A stretch of DNA of 64,000 bases from Calycina herbarum (GCA_001414485.1 LLEY01000231.1:1-64000); one strand, 5' to 3'. Counted from the stretch's first letter, positions 35,763 through 48,765 are shown. Notes: generated by a model not told the origin, from the letters alone. Numbers and translations are program-made.

Positions 35763-35966
35763 CTATCCCCTTCTTAGCCTAGCGTGTCTCTACGCTTAAG
35801 TACGACCTAAGAAATACCGTCAGAAGGCTAGTAGCCTTCTCTTACTATAATGTTTTTAATAACACTATCTGTAAAAGATAAACTAAAATAAAATCGTATT
35901 AATAACGCCTTCTATATCGATTGAGTAGGATCCGAAATATCCTCTTATACTTGCTGTCTTACCTCT

Positions 35967-36437
35967 ATGTCCGGCCGTCGATGTATATCTATTACTAGGG
36001 GTAAGAAATGTTCTGAGTATACTAGGAAGGGTAAAACTTATGATGTTAAGAAGTAAAATCGAATACCTTTAACTTTTAAGTAGGAATCTCTTAACGCGTA
36101 GAAACGCTATCTACGGGTCGAGGAAGAGACGGCCTATCAGGCCTAAGAAAAGGCCTTTCGGGCCTAGTAGGAAGCAATGTTAAAGGTTCTCCGTCTTCGA
36201 GCATAGTAACGTCTTCTCGACGAGCGAGAACAACAGATACTTCGTCGTAGACTTAGCACCCTTTAAGAGCTAGATAAAGCTAAGGAGAAGGAGGAAAAAG
36301 AGAAAGAAGAGAAGGAAAGGAGAGAGGAGGCTGCTAGGCTGGCCGCCTACTCTACCCCTACTGCTTCCGACCCTGCTTTCGACCTAGGTCTCGATCCTAG
36401 TTTCCTTAAGGTCTTCTCTATTAATTACCTAATATAA
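35967..36437 (+). pseudogene. Antisense ORF of chromovirus copy 3 (best preserved)
   Basis: ATG at 35967 to TAA at 36435-36437 is exactly 157 codons in one phase, with TAA/TAG only at Gln- or Trp-like places. Order: basic start (MSGRRC), a C-x2-Y-x6-Y segment (CSEYTRKGKTYDV) that is C-x2-C-x6-C if RIP changes are undone, an Arg/Leu-rich helix (REQQILRRRLSTL), a Lys/Glu-rich coiled-coil-like stretch, EEAARLAAYSTPTASDPAF, and LGLDPSFLKVF. The three blocks match copy 1 (6669-7220) in order and spacing, although the elements otherwise differ. Function is unknown. Confidence 0.75.
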
Positions 36438-36439
36438 GC

Positions 36440-39400
36440 AACCTTAGGTTTTAATAGTAGAAGTTCTAAAGTTCCTCTAAGTACTAGTTAATGTTTTTTC
36501 TAGGCTCCTAAGTGTTTTCTAAATATAGGTAATCTAACTATTTAATTAAATACTTAATCTTACCTCTAATAATCTTATAGTTAAGAATCCTTTCTACTTT
36601 ATATTCAGCGTTTAGGTTAACTAGTTAAATTTCTATAAATAGAGCTAGTAGTGCTCCCGGTAGTACTAGTTCAAGTAAGGATATATAGAATACTAGATAG
36701 ATGTTTATTATCTTTAGTAGTACTAATTTATAATTTAAAGGTCTCTTAACTCGTTTGATTTTAAATAGTCTAAGTTTTTTATAATCTAGTTTATTACTTA
36801 GTCTTTTTATATTAATGTTTTTTTATACTAAGTAGACTTTATCCCCCTCTTTTAATATTAGCTTCTAACTACGTCGTTTGTTATAGTAGTACGCGTTTCT
36901 TTCTATAATAAACTACAAATCTTCTATAAGTTCCTTATATAACCTCTTAATTTTCGAGACCTAAATATAAGTAAGCTAGTTGTCGATAGTCGTAGACAGT
37001 AGTTCTTAATACACTGTTAATTTATATCTAAAGTTAGTATAGAATAGTATAATAAGTGTTATTTCTATTACTAAACTGTTATAGGCGAACTGTACTAAGA
37101 GTAGCAGTTCTACCTAGTTGTTTTACTAGTAGTTTATATAATAACGAAGGTATATTTTAACTACTTAATTCATCCGTTCGTTTCCTCTATTTATTTAAGA
37201 GTAAAAAGCTATAGAAAGCTTTCTTTTCACACCTAATCGTTCTATAAGAGTAATCTAAAATTTTAAGGTAAAGAGCTTATCTCTATCTAAAATTATCTCT
37301 TCTAGTAGTCTATATCTTAAAACTACTTCTTTTAAGAATACGAATTATCTAGTCGTAAGTTCCTTAGTTGTTATAAACGTTCTAAGGTTCTTATAGTTAG
37401 ACAGAATCGTAACTTAGTATTTTACTAGCTATAAATAAATTCTCTAGTATTCTAGAGCTAATACTATAGTATATAATTCTTTATCAAAGATACTATAGTT
37501 TTATTATACTAGATTAAACGTTTTAGAATAATATATAATAGATATAAGTCTTCCTTTATTATTTAGTTATAGATGAATCGTATCTACTACTATATCTAAA
37601 GTATCTATTTTAATTATACTAGGTTTATCTATATTAAAATTATATAGAATTAGTTTTTCTATAAACTTTACTTTGATCTTCTAGAAAGCGTTCTTAGCTT
37701 ATTTATTCTATATAAATTTAATAGTCTTTTTTACTAGTACTAACATTAGTTTAGTAATCTTTATATAGTCTTAAATAAATAGATAGTAGAAGTTTACAAA
37801 TCTAAGAAAGAACTGTATATCTTTTATATTCTCTAGTAACTTCTAGTTTAAGATGTCTTAGATCTTTACTAGATCTATTTCTATTTTTCCTAGACTAAAT
37901 ACCTATCCTAGGAAAAGTGTCCGAGTTACTCTAAACTTATATTTCGAGAGTTTTAACCGAGAGTTCACTTTTGTAAGTTGTTATAAAACTTCTTTAATAT
38001 ATCTCTTATATTCTTCTTCTTTTTCTAAGAAGATTAATATATTATCTAGGTAATAGATTATAGTTACTTTTAGAAGATCTCCTAAAATATTATTATTTTA
38101 TCTCTAATATATAGCTAGTACGTTATAAAGTCTAAATAGTATAACTATATATTTATAAAGACTCGATAGTAAGGTAAATACTGTCTTCTATTCGTCTCCG
38201 ACTTTTATTTATATAAGTCTATAAGCGTTTTATTAATCTAATTTCGTAAATCGTACTACTTTGCCTAACTTGTCTTATAAGTATTAGCTAGGTAGTAGTA
38301 GATAAGCGTTCTTAACTATAGTATAATTAACTTCTTAATAATTAATATATACTCTCTCTTCTAGGTTGTCTTTCTTCTTAATAATAAGTATATTTAAGAT
38401 AATTAGCGACTTAGATCTCCTAATATATCTCTTTTTAATACCTTTCTTTATATAACTTTCTATTCTTTAGAGGCTTTTCTAGTTATATAACCGAAGCTTC
38501 TACTTTAAGAAGTAATAACTCTCTTTTAATTTAATCTTATAATCCTAAGAGCGATGTTCTAGTAAAGCTCGTAAGTCTTCTAGGTTTTTAAACAAAGCTT
38601 TAAATTCTTTATACTATATAGGTATTTCGTTATTAGCTATTCTACTAACCTATAGAAGACTCTAGATAAGGTGTTCTAGCGTCTTAGAAGAGGTAGTACT
38701 AACCTCGTTCTAGCTTTATAGTTATAATTACAAACCTATGTAATCGTATTAACTAAAGATTATTATTCGAGCCTTCTAGTTAATATCTAGATTATGTTTC
38801 TAAATCTATAGTATACTAAGTATTGCTTTCTTACTTCCTATTTTAATAATATTAAATTATATATCTAAGTAGTATTCTTCGATATTAACTTTTATTAGAA
38901 TAGTTTACTAATTAATAATCCTATCTTAGTAGACAACGTCTGTTCTATTAACTACCTTAAGGCGGTATAGTTTTATATTCTTAATTAGAACGTTTAGCTT
39001 TTTTAAAGCTGTTAAGAAGAGGAAATTACCCGTCGCTCTAGAGTCGATTATAACTTAAAGTTCCTTCTCTTTTATCTTTACAGTTATAACTAACTGATTT
39101 TCTCTAGAGATAGTATTTAGCTCTCTAATTATTAGTTAATAGAGTTCTCTTTATACTAACCCTGTTTCTTAGTCTATGTTATATTTGTTTATTTCCTAAA
39201 AGATTATATTAAATAATCTTCTACTTCTAGATTCCTAAAATATTACCTCGACTTTTCCGACTAAAGCGACTATAGTATACTAGCCTTCTATTTCTAGTAT
39301 AGCTTCCTTATTATCAGATAGCGTGTCTAAGAAACTAGGTTTTAGACGTCTTATAAAGTCGTTAGAACTCTACTACTACTATAAGCTGATTTCTTCTTAA

Positions 39401-40946
39401 AGATCTACGACTATCTAAATGTCTTCTATCTTAGGTAGACTAGATAGCTTATTAGATATTACTTATTCTAGTCTAGGTTTCTTAAATTCGATAGTCTCTC
39501 TTCTAGTAACAAGGCTTACTAATGTTACCCTGTCTTTCTTATTCTAAACTATTTTATAAGTAGTTAAAATAGTAGAGTTAATTTCTTAAGTAGAATATAA
39601 GCTCTAAAAATCAGGTTTCTAGTTTTCTATATATATCTATCTATTCTCTTTCTTAAAGATTCTAATAAATACTTATATCTTACCTTATTTAGGCTTATAT
39701 ATTCTTAGATCTGTTTCCGACGAATTAAATTCTAATTCTAATAATTCTAATAAACTTATTAATAGTAGTAACTCGTATTCTACTTAAGAGGTAATTTATA
39801 TTCTATTTCTAACTATATATTATAATATTCTTTAAGAAGTAGATTTCTACTATTATTAGTATTCTATACTTTACTAACTTATAGCTCGATTCCTTTATTT
39901 AGCTATAGGTATACAGCGTCTGCTGTTATATCTAAGGCACTTGTTTTAATCTACGTACTATATCTTCTAGTCTTAAGTTCTTTATCTGTAAGTTTAATTC
40001 TTTCTAGTAAAGCTACTTCTTTTTAGACAGTAGCGTTAGCTTACTTCTCTTTAGAGTCTTTCTTCTTACTATACTTATTTACTCTATAGCTAGGGAGGCT
40101 ATAGTTATAACATAAGTTCTACTCACGTCGACGATCTCGCTCCTTCTAGGAAAGCTCTCTCTTTCGTAGGTTTCCGCCCTAAGTTCCTTTCTTTAGAACC
40201 TAACGCTTCTAAGTAGCGTTAATTTCTATAGGATCCCTACAGTTCTTCTGTCTACTCTTTTCTTAATATTAATATCTATAACTACCTTTCTTCTCTAGAC
40301 TCCGCTTATAATTCCGATTATCGATTTTAATTATATCGTTAGTTAACTCGTCGAGTATGTGTAAGAAGTTATCCCTAGCTAATTCATTCTTAATACTATT
40401 CTTTAATCCTCTATAGTACTGTTTATACAAGGCTTCGTCGTTCTAGCTAAGGCGTATAAAGTACTACTAGAACATTAACGTGTATTTAGCAGCTGAACCT
40501 TTTTATTAGAGGCTATATAAAGCTCGTACTGCTTTTTTCTTCAAATCTACATCCGCGAACGCCTAGTTAATTACTTTCTTAAATCTAGTAACGGTTAAAA
40601 ACAATCCCTAAGTGCTTTTACTTATAAGATTTAATACTTTTCTATTTAACGTTTTATTCTTCTAGAAGTCCTCTAAATATAGCTCTATCTAGTTATATAC
40701 TACTCTCTTAAAACGAGTAGTAAGCTATATAACTTAATCTATTTTATAAGTAAACTATACTAAGTAAAAGTTTAAGTATATTAAGGCTTTTATAATAAAC
40801 TTAGCAAGTTTCTCTAGAGAGCCGTCGAACGTTCTTAGTACTAGCAACTTTACTTCCTCTCTAAGAGTAGTACCTAGCGCTACTAGCATTATTAGCGCTA
40901 AGAGTAGTATAGAGGTTAATCCTAAGAATAGCGTAGTTTTCGACAT
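36440..40946 (-). pseudogene. Gag-Pol of chromovirus copy 3, RIP-mutated, integrase deleted in part
   Basis: Read on the minus strand: gag start MSKTTLFLGLTS at 40946; damaged zinc knuckle near 40095; protease near 39050; RT with YLDN near 38050; RNase H about 37640-37400; then a direct join near 37340-37360 that skips about 670 bases of integrase present in copy 2 (about 19895-20565); the rest of integrase; chromodomain about 36600-36480. The 63-codon open stretch at the gag start is hydrophobic only because Pro codons have become Leu (CCA to CTA). Dead. Confidence 0.78.
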
Positions 40947-40980
40947 TATATTAGTAGTACTTCTAAGCAGGTGTTTAAAG

Positions 40981-41443
40981 TATAACGAAACTTAAACGAA
41001 CTAAACAAAGATAACTAAGTCTCGAAGATTAGTATATAGATAAGAAGTATAGACGCGATAGGTTATTTACTTAGAAGTGAACTCGTTACTTATATCAAAG
41101 ATATTAAATAAGATAATAAGATTACTAACTAAAGTTAAGTACAAAGCTCCTATCTAATAGCAGAAGTACTAGTCTTATATAGAACCTTCGTTCTCTAAGT
41201 ATATCGCCTATATCGCTTACATCGCCTGTATCGCTCGCGATTAGAGCGATCAGGGCGATTAAGGCAATCACGTCACATGACCGCACGTGACTTCCAACAG
41301 TCTTATAACAGTGAGATCCTAAAACTCTTAAATGTCTTTTATATTACTGATTTCCTTCTATATTACCTTCCTTTCCTAGATATCGTATCTTGTCTTATTA
41401 GAGCGCTGTCTAGACTACTTACTACTTTCCGTGATTTATAATA
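40981..41443 (-). repeat. 5' LTR of chromovirus copy 3 (B-like)
   Basis: 463 bases. The outer part (aacagtgagatcctaaaactc, then gagcgctgtctagactact) matches type B, unlike the A-like LTR at the other end. Confidence 0.85.
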
Positions 41444-42570
41444 CTATTTCCTAATAATCTACTTTAATAAGTTTTATTAGAATATTAACGCTATCTAGTA
41501 AACTGAATAGTATATACCTTACTAGTAATATTTAGTATTAGACGAATAAATTAAGGTTCTAAAAAATTTAAAACTACTTCTACTTATCTAAGAAATAGAT
41601 ATACTTTAATATTTAGAAAGCGATCGGAGATATTAATATTCTAGATATATTTAATCTTTTATAAAGTCTAAGACTAACTGCTTCCGTACTTCCTTATTAC
41701 TACTAATATACGACTCTAAACTCTATCAAAGTTAGCTTTAGCCGCGACGGTAATCGCGCCTAGCTGTTAAACTAATTCTAAGATACGATTATATTCCTCT
41801 TCTTTATTAGCGGCCGTAGCTATTACTATAGCCTTTACCTAGTATAAAACAGTTAGTAGATACTCTAATAAACTAGATAATATTACTAACTTCGGTATTA
41901 TATCTTTTCTATATATAGCTCTATACTAATAGTGATTTCTTAACCTCTCTTTTTATAAATTCACTAGTAATAACTTTCTAGCTCGACTCTGTTTCTTTCT
42001 AATCTATTAGAGTTATCTTTAGTTATATATATATATATATAGAAATACTCTTACTAAACTTATTAATTCTTTATATTATTCTATAAATTATACTGATTTA
42101 GTAAGTATAGAGTAGAAAAAGAGTAGATATAATTCTACGTAGCTAACTCGAAGTTCTAAGGTTCCTTCTTTCTTCTATATAGACGAGTTAAGTTTAAAGT
42201 ATATATAGAGGAATCTTATAAGAGTTAGATTAACTAAAAGAGGTAGAGTAAGTTAGAAACACTCTTAGATATCTATACTAAAATTATAATAATTAATTTC
42301 TAAACTATTAAAGAAAGTTCTATTATATAATATTAGTATTATTCTTAATTAGAATGTTTTCTTTATCGACTGATATTTAATATTTTCTTTATTAATATTA
42401 AATATATTTTACTAGCGTCTCGATAGATAGAGATAAAGAACGTATATATCTTAAAGTAATCTTAATATTACCTATTTAAATTAAACCCGAGGTACGAGTA
42501 CGCCTTTATTTAATAGTATATATCAAGTTAGTAAACTAGAGCTAAAATTAGATCTATAGTTTATTTAAAG
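41444..42570. other. Decayed AT-rich repeat sequence
   Basis: TA-rich and CA/TG-poor with a (ta)n tract near 42028-42043. No domain could be read. It ends at the LINE 3' tail. Confidence 0.5.
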
Positions 42571-45500
42571 TATTATTATTATTATTCTTACGCTGCGTAG
42601 GCCGTAGGCCGAGCTCTAAGAGTAAGCAGTATATCTTCTGTTCTAGTTTACAGTGCCTTTCGGCCTGTTCTTCTTCGCCTCTCGAGTTTCTTTACAAGCG
42701 TGCGATACTCCTTCCTTGATTCCTACTGCTGTCTATTCGGAGCTCTTCTCTCCGACCCGGTGACAAAATAGAGGGGTAGGTTGAAGTGCTCAACCGCCAA
42801 AGCGTGTGTTAGTAGTATAGAGAGCGCCTAAGCGCTCTCTTAGAACTGGCGGAGCCAGGGTCTTGCCCTCCGGCGCGCCTCGGCTCTCCCTTCCTCTTCC
42901 TCCCTTTCTCTTACCTCTTCTTCGCTTTCCTCTCTATCCTCCTCGAGTAATTCTAACGCTAGCCTATATTCCTAAAGTCTTCTAAGCCTAAGTAGCCAGG
43001 TGGTGATTCTCAGCGCTAGCTTCCTATTCGCTAGTGCTCCTCTTAGCTCTCTCAAGTCTTCGATACTCTTCCTAAGGGCCCTCGTAAGTGCTTCTCTCTC
43101 TTGTAGGATATCCTAGTAGAACAGTACTAGATGCCCCACCGTCTCCCTTCCGCCCGCGTACGTATACTATAGTGTTAGCTGGCCTAGTACCCTTCTTATA
43201 AAGAGGAAGGCGTTAAGCCCTATTACCCCTGTTCTTGCCTAGACGAGTAGCGAGCTCTTTGCCTTAGCGAGCCCTTTATAGACTTTCCTTAGCTCCTAGT
43301 TTACTAGGTCTGCCTCGTCTAACGCTTCTGTATACCGCGTCGGGTTCTTCTCTCAGGCTCTCTTTCTTTGAGCCTCTAGGCGTTTCTGCTACTCTATAAG
43401 CGTAGTATTATGTCCGAAACCTCCTCCCTCTATTCCCTACTCTTCTTCCCATGCTTGCCTCGCCCTCTAGGAGCACGGCATCGCTTTTCCTAGCTTTAAC
43501 AGTCTTCCCCTCCTTCTTCTTAGCCGCGCAGCTATATTCTTATAAGCACCTTAGATCAGCTTTCCTAGTTGAGACGTTCGGAATTTCTTTTTAAAAGCAG
43601 CTACTCGAAGGTTAAGGTAGAGGTCTACTAAGGCGCAGTCTGCCTCTACCTCTAGGCTCCGGATCGGGGTAGCTTTATATGCTCCTATTACTACTCGTAA
43701 ACACTTCAATTATTACGTAGGGAAGCTTCTTACTATCCCCTTTACGCTCCCTCCTTTTAGCGTTACATAGTGCTAAGCTGACGCTCTATATATAATTATA
43801 CTTCTTATTACTACTACGTATATTTGCCTCGCGCGGTAGTAATCGACGCCCTACGTCTTACTAGTAAGCCTCGTAAGCATAAAGGTCTATGTTATAAGCT
43901 TCTTTTATACCCTCTCTCTATACGCTTTCTAGTTTAGTTTCCTGTCGAGCTCTACTCTAAGGAACCTTGCATGCTTGACCGGTATAAGCCTTACCTCTCC
44001 GAACCGTACTGTTTCTTTCTATAGGGCCCTCGTCCTTATAAAGTGTATAAGTACTATCTTTTCTAGGCTAAAAGCCATCCCTTACTTATTTGCCTACTTA
44101 TTATACACTCTCTAGGCTAACTCGAGTATCCTATAGTTTACCGCTATACTCTTTAATATTGCAAGTAGGTTTGTGTCGTCTACGAAGCCTACTATGATTA
44201 GCCTATCGATCCTCGCTAGGTTATCGTATAGTGTTGAGGCAAAAAGGATAAACAGTATTAGAGATAGTACTAATCCTTATAGCACTCCTTATCCTAGGCT
44301 TCTTTCGTCTACGAACCTTCTGTTAAAGAATAGCGTAGCTTTACACCTTAAGAGAAAGCTTCCTATCTAGGTCACTACCTACTATAGTACTTTCTTCTCC
44401 CTTAGAGTATGGAGTAGCTACGTATAATCTACCCTATCGAATGCCCCCGCTATATCTAACTGAGCTAGGGACACGTAGCTCTTGTTTTCCCACGCTGTAT
44501 ATACTCCCTCTGTTACTATTCTAATCGCTAGTTCCGTGTTCTAGTGCTTCCGGTTGCTTATTTACATCCCTAGGAGCATTGTAGCGTCTTCCGCGAGCTT
44601 CGTAAGCCTCTGCGCTATTACCTTCTTAAGGATCTTGCCTATGGTTAAGAGTAGTGCTATTAGCTAGTAGGCCCCTACTTTGCCTTATTCCTCTATTGTT
44701 TTACCTGGTTTTCTAAGTACTACTACTTTCGCGCGGCAGAAGTAGGACAGGAAGTGTTATAAGTAGAAGCTCGCTTCTACTATTACTACGAGCACCTCTC
44801 GAAGTGGCTTATCACACGCTTTTAGAAAGCCGTTCGTAAGCATATTAAACCCTGGTGCTTTCTACGGCGCTGATCTTATAGCTGCTTTAATATATTTCTC
44901 AGTCACCTACTAGCTTACTTCGTACTCCTAAGAGAAACTCTTAGAGCTCTATTCCCTGTTTAGGATACTAGAGTAGTCGGCTATTAATTCTAGGAAGAAC
45001 TTCTCTGTAAGGATACGAGCCTTATCTTCGTAGTTCTCGCCTTTTACCCTACTAAGCGAGGTAAGTGTTAGTAGTGTTGGTGCTTTAGGTTTTACGTGTC
45101 CTTTAAGACGTGCCCACTTTTCGAGTGTTTATAGTTTCCTGTCGTCTTTTGCTGCCTCTGTAAGTGCCCTTCTCTAGCTCTTCGTCTTTGCCTTTCTACT
45201 TATTATTCGGAGCTCTTAAAGAGCGTCGTCGAGCTGTTTCCTTAAGCTTCTCGTACATAGCTCCCTCCAGGTTCTTTCGTACCTTCTTGCTTTATTCGAC
45301 GCCTCTTTAACCTCCGTGTTCCACCAAGGTTACGCTCTCCCTCTATCTGGCTTTTGAAGCGGTGTTAAGGCTTAAGCTATTTGTTAAAGCTCTTTTACGA
45401 GCTTCTTAACGGCTCCCTCGAGCTCTTATACGTTCTAGATTACTAGTATCGTAAGGCAATTAGCCTCTGCCTTTACTAACACTTCGTCTATTAGCCTCTA

Positions 45501-47715
45501 GCTATAGCCGAGTGTCTGCGGTGCCTCTCTTTCTTCTCTAGCCGCTATCGTAAGAAGTTGAGCTATGTGGTTAGACCCTGGCAGGTCTAGCATCCCCTGC
45601 CAAGTGGCTACGTTTCTAGTAGAGAAGGCTAAGTCAATTGTTAAGTTACGAGAGCCTTCTCTTCTCTATATAACCTCGCTATATAGTATATTCCTCTTAA
45701 GCGCCTACTGTATAGCAAGCTTAAGGATAAGGTCTACGTTCTAGTTATATCTCCTGTAGATATCCTAGAGGGGGTGGTAAGCGTTTAGGTCTTCTACTAT
45801 AAGCGCTCTCCTTAGTCTCGCTTGTTAAAGCATGTCCTTAATTAGTGTTTGCCTGGCTTACAGGTTATATACTAAGTAGACTGTTGTTTCGTTCGCTCCC
45901 TTACCTATTATTATACTCGCCTAGTTCTTACTAGTAGCGTATGTTCAGCTTTCTTTTGAATGCCTTTTATATATAAAGAGTACTACTGCCCTGTCTAACT
46001 AAATCATATTATACCTCAAGCTTAATAAGTGGCTTAGGGAGTCTCTTACGCTATTCTACGCTAGCTCTTAAATCGCTAGGATATCGTATTCCTCCTTATG
46101 ATTTAGAGCCGCGTTAAGTGCCTCCAGTGTCTTCCTCGTGTTCTAGTATAGTACTATTACGCTTATAGTAGTCCTACGGGTGGTGTTTGGCCTACTTCTA
46201 CTTCGTCTTCTTCTACTTAGTTCTCTGTTACGCTAGGAGAACTTCCTAGCCTTTCGAGAAACTAAGCAAGGTTACTCCCGTTCGTAAGTCCTACCTTACT
46301 TATGTTCGTCGGCCTCCCTGGTGTAGATCCTTACCTTAGTCTCTTCCTCGTAGCCTATGAGCCCTCTTTATAGCTAAACGCGAACGGGTAGGGCGTCCCT
46401 ACCCCTCCTTCCTTTGAAGCTATTTGCGGATTTACGAACAAGGTTAGCCTATCTAGGTATCGTTCTCTTGCTTGCCTACAGTACTGTTCTCCTGTTCGAC
46501 ATTCCTTTGCAAATACTGGGTATTCTCCCTCGCAATTCCTATATTTCGCTAGGTACTTCTTTAGATCCTTTTTACTAGGGTACTCCTCTTTACCCCCTTC
46601 GTGCTTCTCACACGTATACCAGGCACACCTCTTCTCTTGTTTATAGAAGCGTGCTATATACCCCTACTTCTAGCACTTAAAGTACCTTTAAGCTACTACT
46701 TCTACTACGTATCTCTTATACGTGAAGTGTTATGCCTCCTATAACATCCCTCTCGAGCATAGCCTTCTTGCTTCTTCTATTATTACCACCTCTAGAATGT
46801 AGTTCTAAAGAGCTAGCCCCTCCTAGCTCTAGCGTTCTCTATACTTACTCCCTTATTATATGATCTTCAGTGCTCTTATACTAGAGGCTTGTAAGATGCT
46901 CTATAGTATACCCGCCGTTCCTCCCTTAAGTATATCTACCGGGACTCTCTTTACTAATACTACGAGCGTTCTTACTACTACTACTACCCCTTATCCGAAT
47001 ACCTTCTTTGCCTAGCTGTTATCCTATATATATGCTACCTATTTCTCCTCTTCGAACTATATAATAATATCCCCGCTTTAAAGCTTCCTTACTATAATTG
47101 CTCCTACCCCGTATCCTCCTATATTTATAGCCCCTATTACCTCCTTTAGTAATAGCTTGTCCTTCCCTTCGTCTATCCCTATAGCCCGGATCGTGATCTC
47201 CTTTATATATTTAGCTAGTATAACGTATTCTCTTTATAGCATAGTTCCTGCCTCTCCCTATAGCCCTCCGGCCCTAACCCTCTCTGCCTACGTTAGGGTT
47301 CGTTCCTTTATGCCTCCTATCTTCTTTACCGCGATCGCGAGCTCCTCTTATAGAATACTCCTTATTATTGTTTCGTCTCCTCCTTTCCTAGCTCTTCTAT
47401 GCTCGAGTACCTTTCCTACTGCCTCGATAATTGCCTTAATACCCCTTTCCTCTGTCACCGAGTCAAGTATTGCTTGGATTAGGCCCTTCTCTATCGCGTC
47501 TGTGTATTCCGATGCTCCCCTCCGTCCTCTCTTACTCTGCTCTTCTTCGTTCGTTGTTCCGCCTTCGCTGTTAGTTGTTGGCGCGTCGGAGGGGGGAGTA
47601 AGGGCTCCTTATAAGCCCTCTATCCCACTACCACTACTGCTACGATTACTCGATATGATCGTAGAGTGCTTTATTCTCTTTCTAGACTGTCTAACGGTCG
47701 TCTAAATGTATTTCG
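42571..47715 (-). mobile_element. Second LINE (Tad1-like), nearly full length
   Basis: Minus orientation. The 3' end is marked by an (aat)n tail, seen here as tattattattatt at 42571-42586. Reading inward from the 5' end: ORF1 with CCHC-type knuckles (about 46720-46620, C-K-C and GYIARFYKQEKRCAW); endonuclease start with LNHKEEYDILAI near 46100; RT with GVL*GLVLSLILF (about 44290-44250, from a GVPQG-type motif with CAA to TAA and CCA to CTA) and an intact IVGFVDDTNLLA (about 44205-44165); RNase H region below about 43350. Less AT-rich than the Ty3 copies but full of TAG/TAA. It is a different lineage from the LINE at 7743 (FVDD, not YADD). Confidence 0.82.
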
Positions 47716-48010
47716 AGGCTTTTAAGGTCACTTTTAAGAATATATCTATAATAAGAAGAATAAATGTTCGACTTTTGTTTATTTAAAGTAAGAACTCGGA
47801 AAAGGAACTAAATTCGATAGAGGTTATACTAGGCTACTAGAAGTATTTCTAAACATAGTTATTTATAGATCTATTTTAGTATTACTACTCTCTATACTTA
47901 GATTTAATACCTGAATCACGTATTTTCTATAGGCTTCGCTAACGGTGTCTATTATTACAGCTAATAACACCGACTTTACTAGTATACTGTAAATATCTAA
48001 AATTACTTCG
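47716..48010. other. AT-rich junction, no gene
   Basis: A short TA-rich stretch between the LINE 5' end and unique sequence starting near 48010. Confidence 0.5.
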
Positions 48011-48479
48011 TATTCAAGGCAGTGCAACTCTTTTCAATCCAATGAAATCTTGCATTCCTCAGATCCAACAGGCGCCGATTATGGACCCCTCAGATCCCGG
48101 AAATGGAGCAGCTTCAAAAGCAGCAGGCTTTCCCTCAGATCCGGAAGGTGCCTTGTCGTCTCATGGACCGTGCTGGAACACGACCACATTTGATGGGCCC
48201 CTTCGAGCTCATCGAACGCATCCAACATGCGTGCATCATTGGCTGTTTCTCACATCCAAAAAAAAATCAGTCCGTCATCTACCCCAGATCAAATCTCAGC
48301 TTATGGTAGTGTGAGGCAAGGATGTCCAAAAGCCAACAAGACTACCACAAGTACAATTGCATCACTTCACGCAGGTCATCAAAGGATTTGAAATAATTCT
48401 TAATCTTAGCAAAATATTAAAATGCTGTCAAATATCATCCCTTGGTTCCTGATCCTCTCTTCAATCGCGATCAACCTGT

Positions 48480-48765
48480 CGCTACACATCGCCAAGTGTG
48501 AAGAGGGCTTTCTATAGTCTTGTTGATATCCTCCGTATCTCATTATAGAAAACCCTCCTTGAAGCTTCCATCTCTCTATAGTAAGCCACTTCGTGCTTCA
48601 ATCTGCTGTTCTCGCGTTAAAGCTGCACGATCTTCTCTTTAAAGCTTGCAACATCTCTCGAGTTGTCTCGATAGCGACCGATGAGCCGTGATGCTGCCTG
48701 ATGACAAGATCGATTGGACCAAGAGCTGGAGGGCCACTGGGCCGCTGCTTACTCTCCCCCGGCAT
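48480..48765 (-). pseudogene. Fragment of a fungal coiled-coil protein
   Basis: The minus strand reads MPGESKQRPSGPPALGPID from an ATG near 48765, then after a frame change KEKIVQL*RENSRLKHEVAY and a helix ending RRISTRL*KALF. A leucine-spaced polar helix of the pattern K-I-x-Q-L-x-R-E-N-x-R-L-x-x-E-V is common in uncharacterised fungal proteins. Two stops and one frameshift make this a relic. No DNA-binding basic region is visible, so it should not be called bZIP. Confidence 0.4.

Larger units (their letters stand above)
35329..41443 (-). mobile_element. Ty3/gypsy chromovirus, copy 3 (hybrid LTRs, integrase deletion)
   Basis: Minus orientation, 6115 bases. Left LTR 35329-35762 (A-like outer half), right LTR 40981-41443 (B-like outer half). 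Flanking pentamers are gagta and ctatt, so there is no target duplication. Inside are the antisense ORF, chromodomain, integrase (part missing), RNase H, RT (YLDN), protease and a gag with a different start from copies 1 and 2. It is RIP-saturated. Confidence 0.85.

Noticed and set aside
44173..44370. 65-codon plus-strand frame
   Set aside because: It covers the RT FVDD region of the second LINE on the opposite strand, so it is a shadow.
47157..47705. 182-codon open frame on the plus strand
   Set aside because: It is antisense to ORF1 of the second LINE, Ser/Pro/Leu-rich with no domain. The long opening follows from the composition of the opposite coding strand. Unlike the chromovirus antisense ORF, I have no second copy to show conservation.
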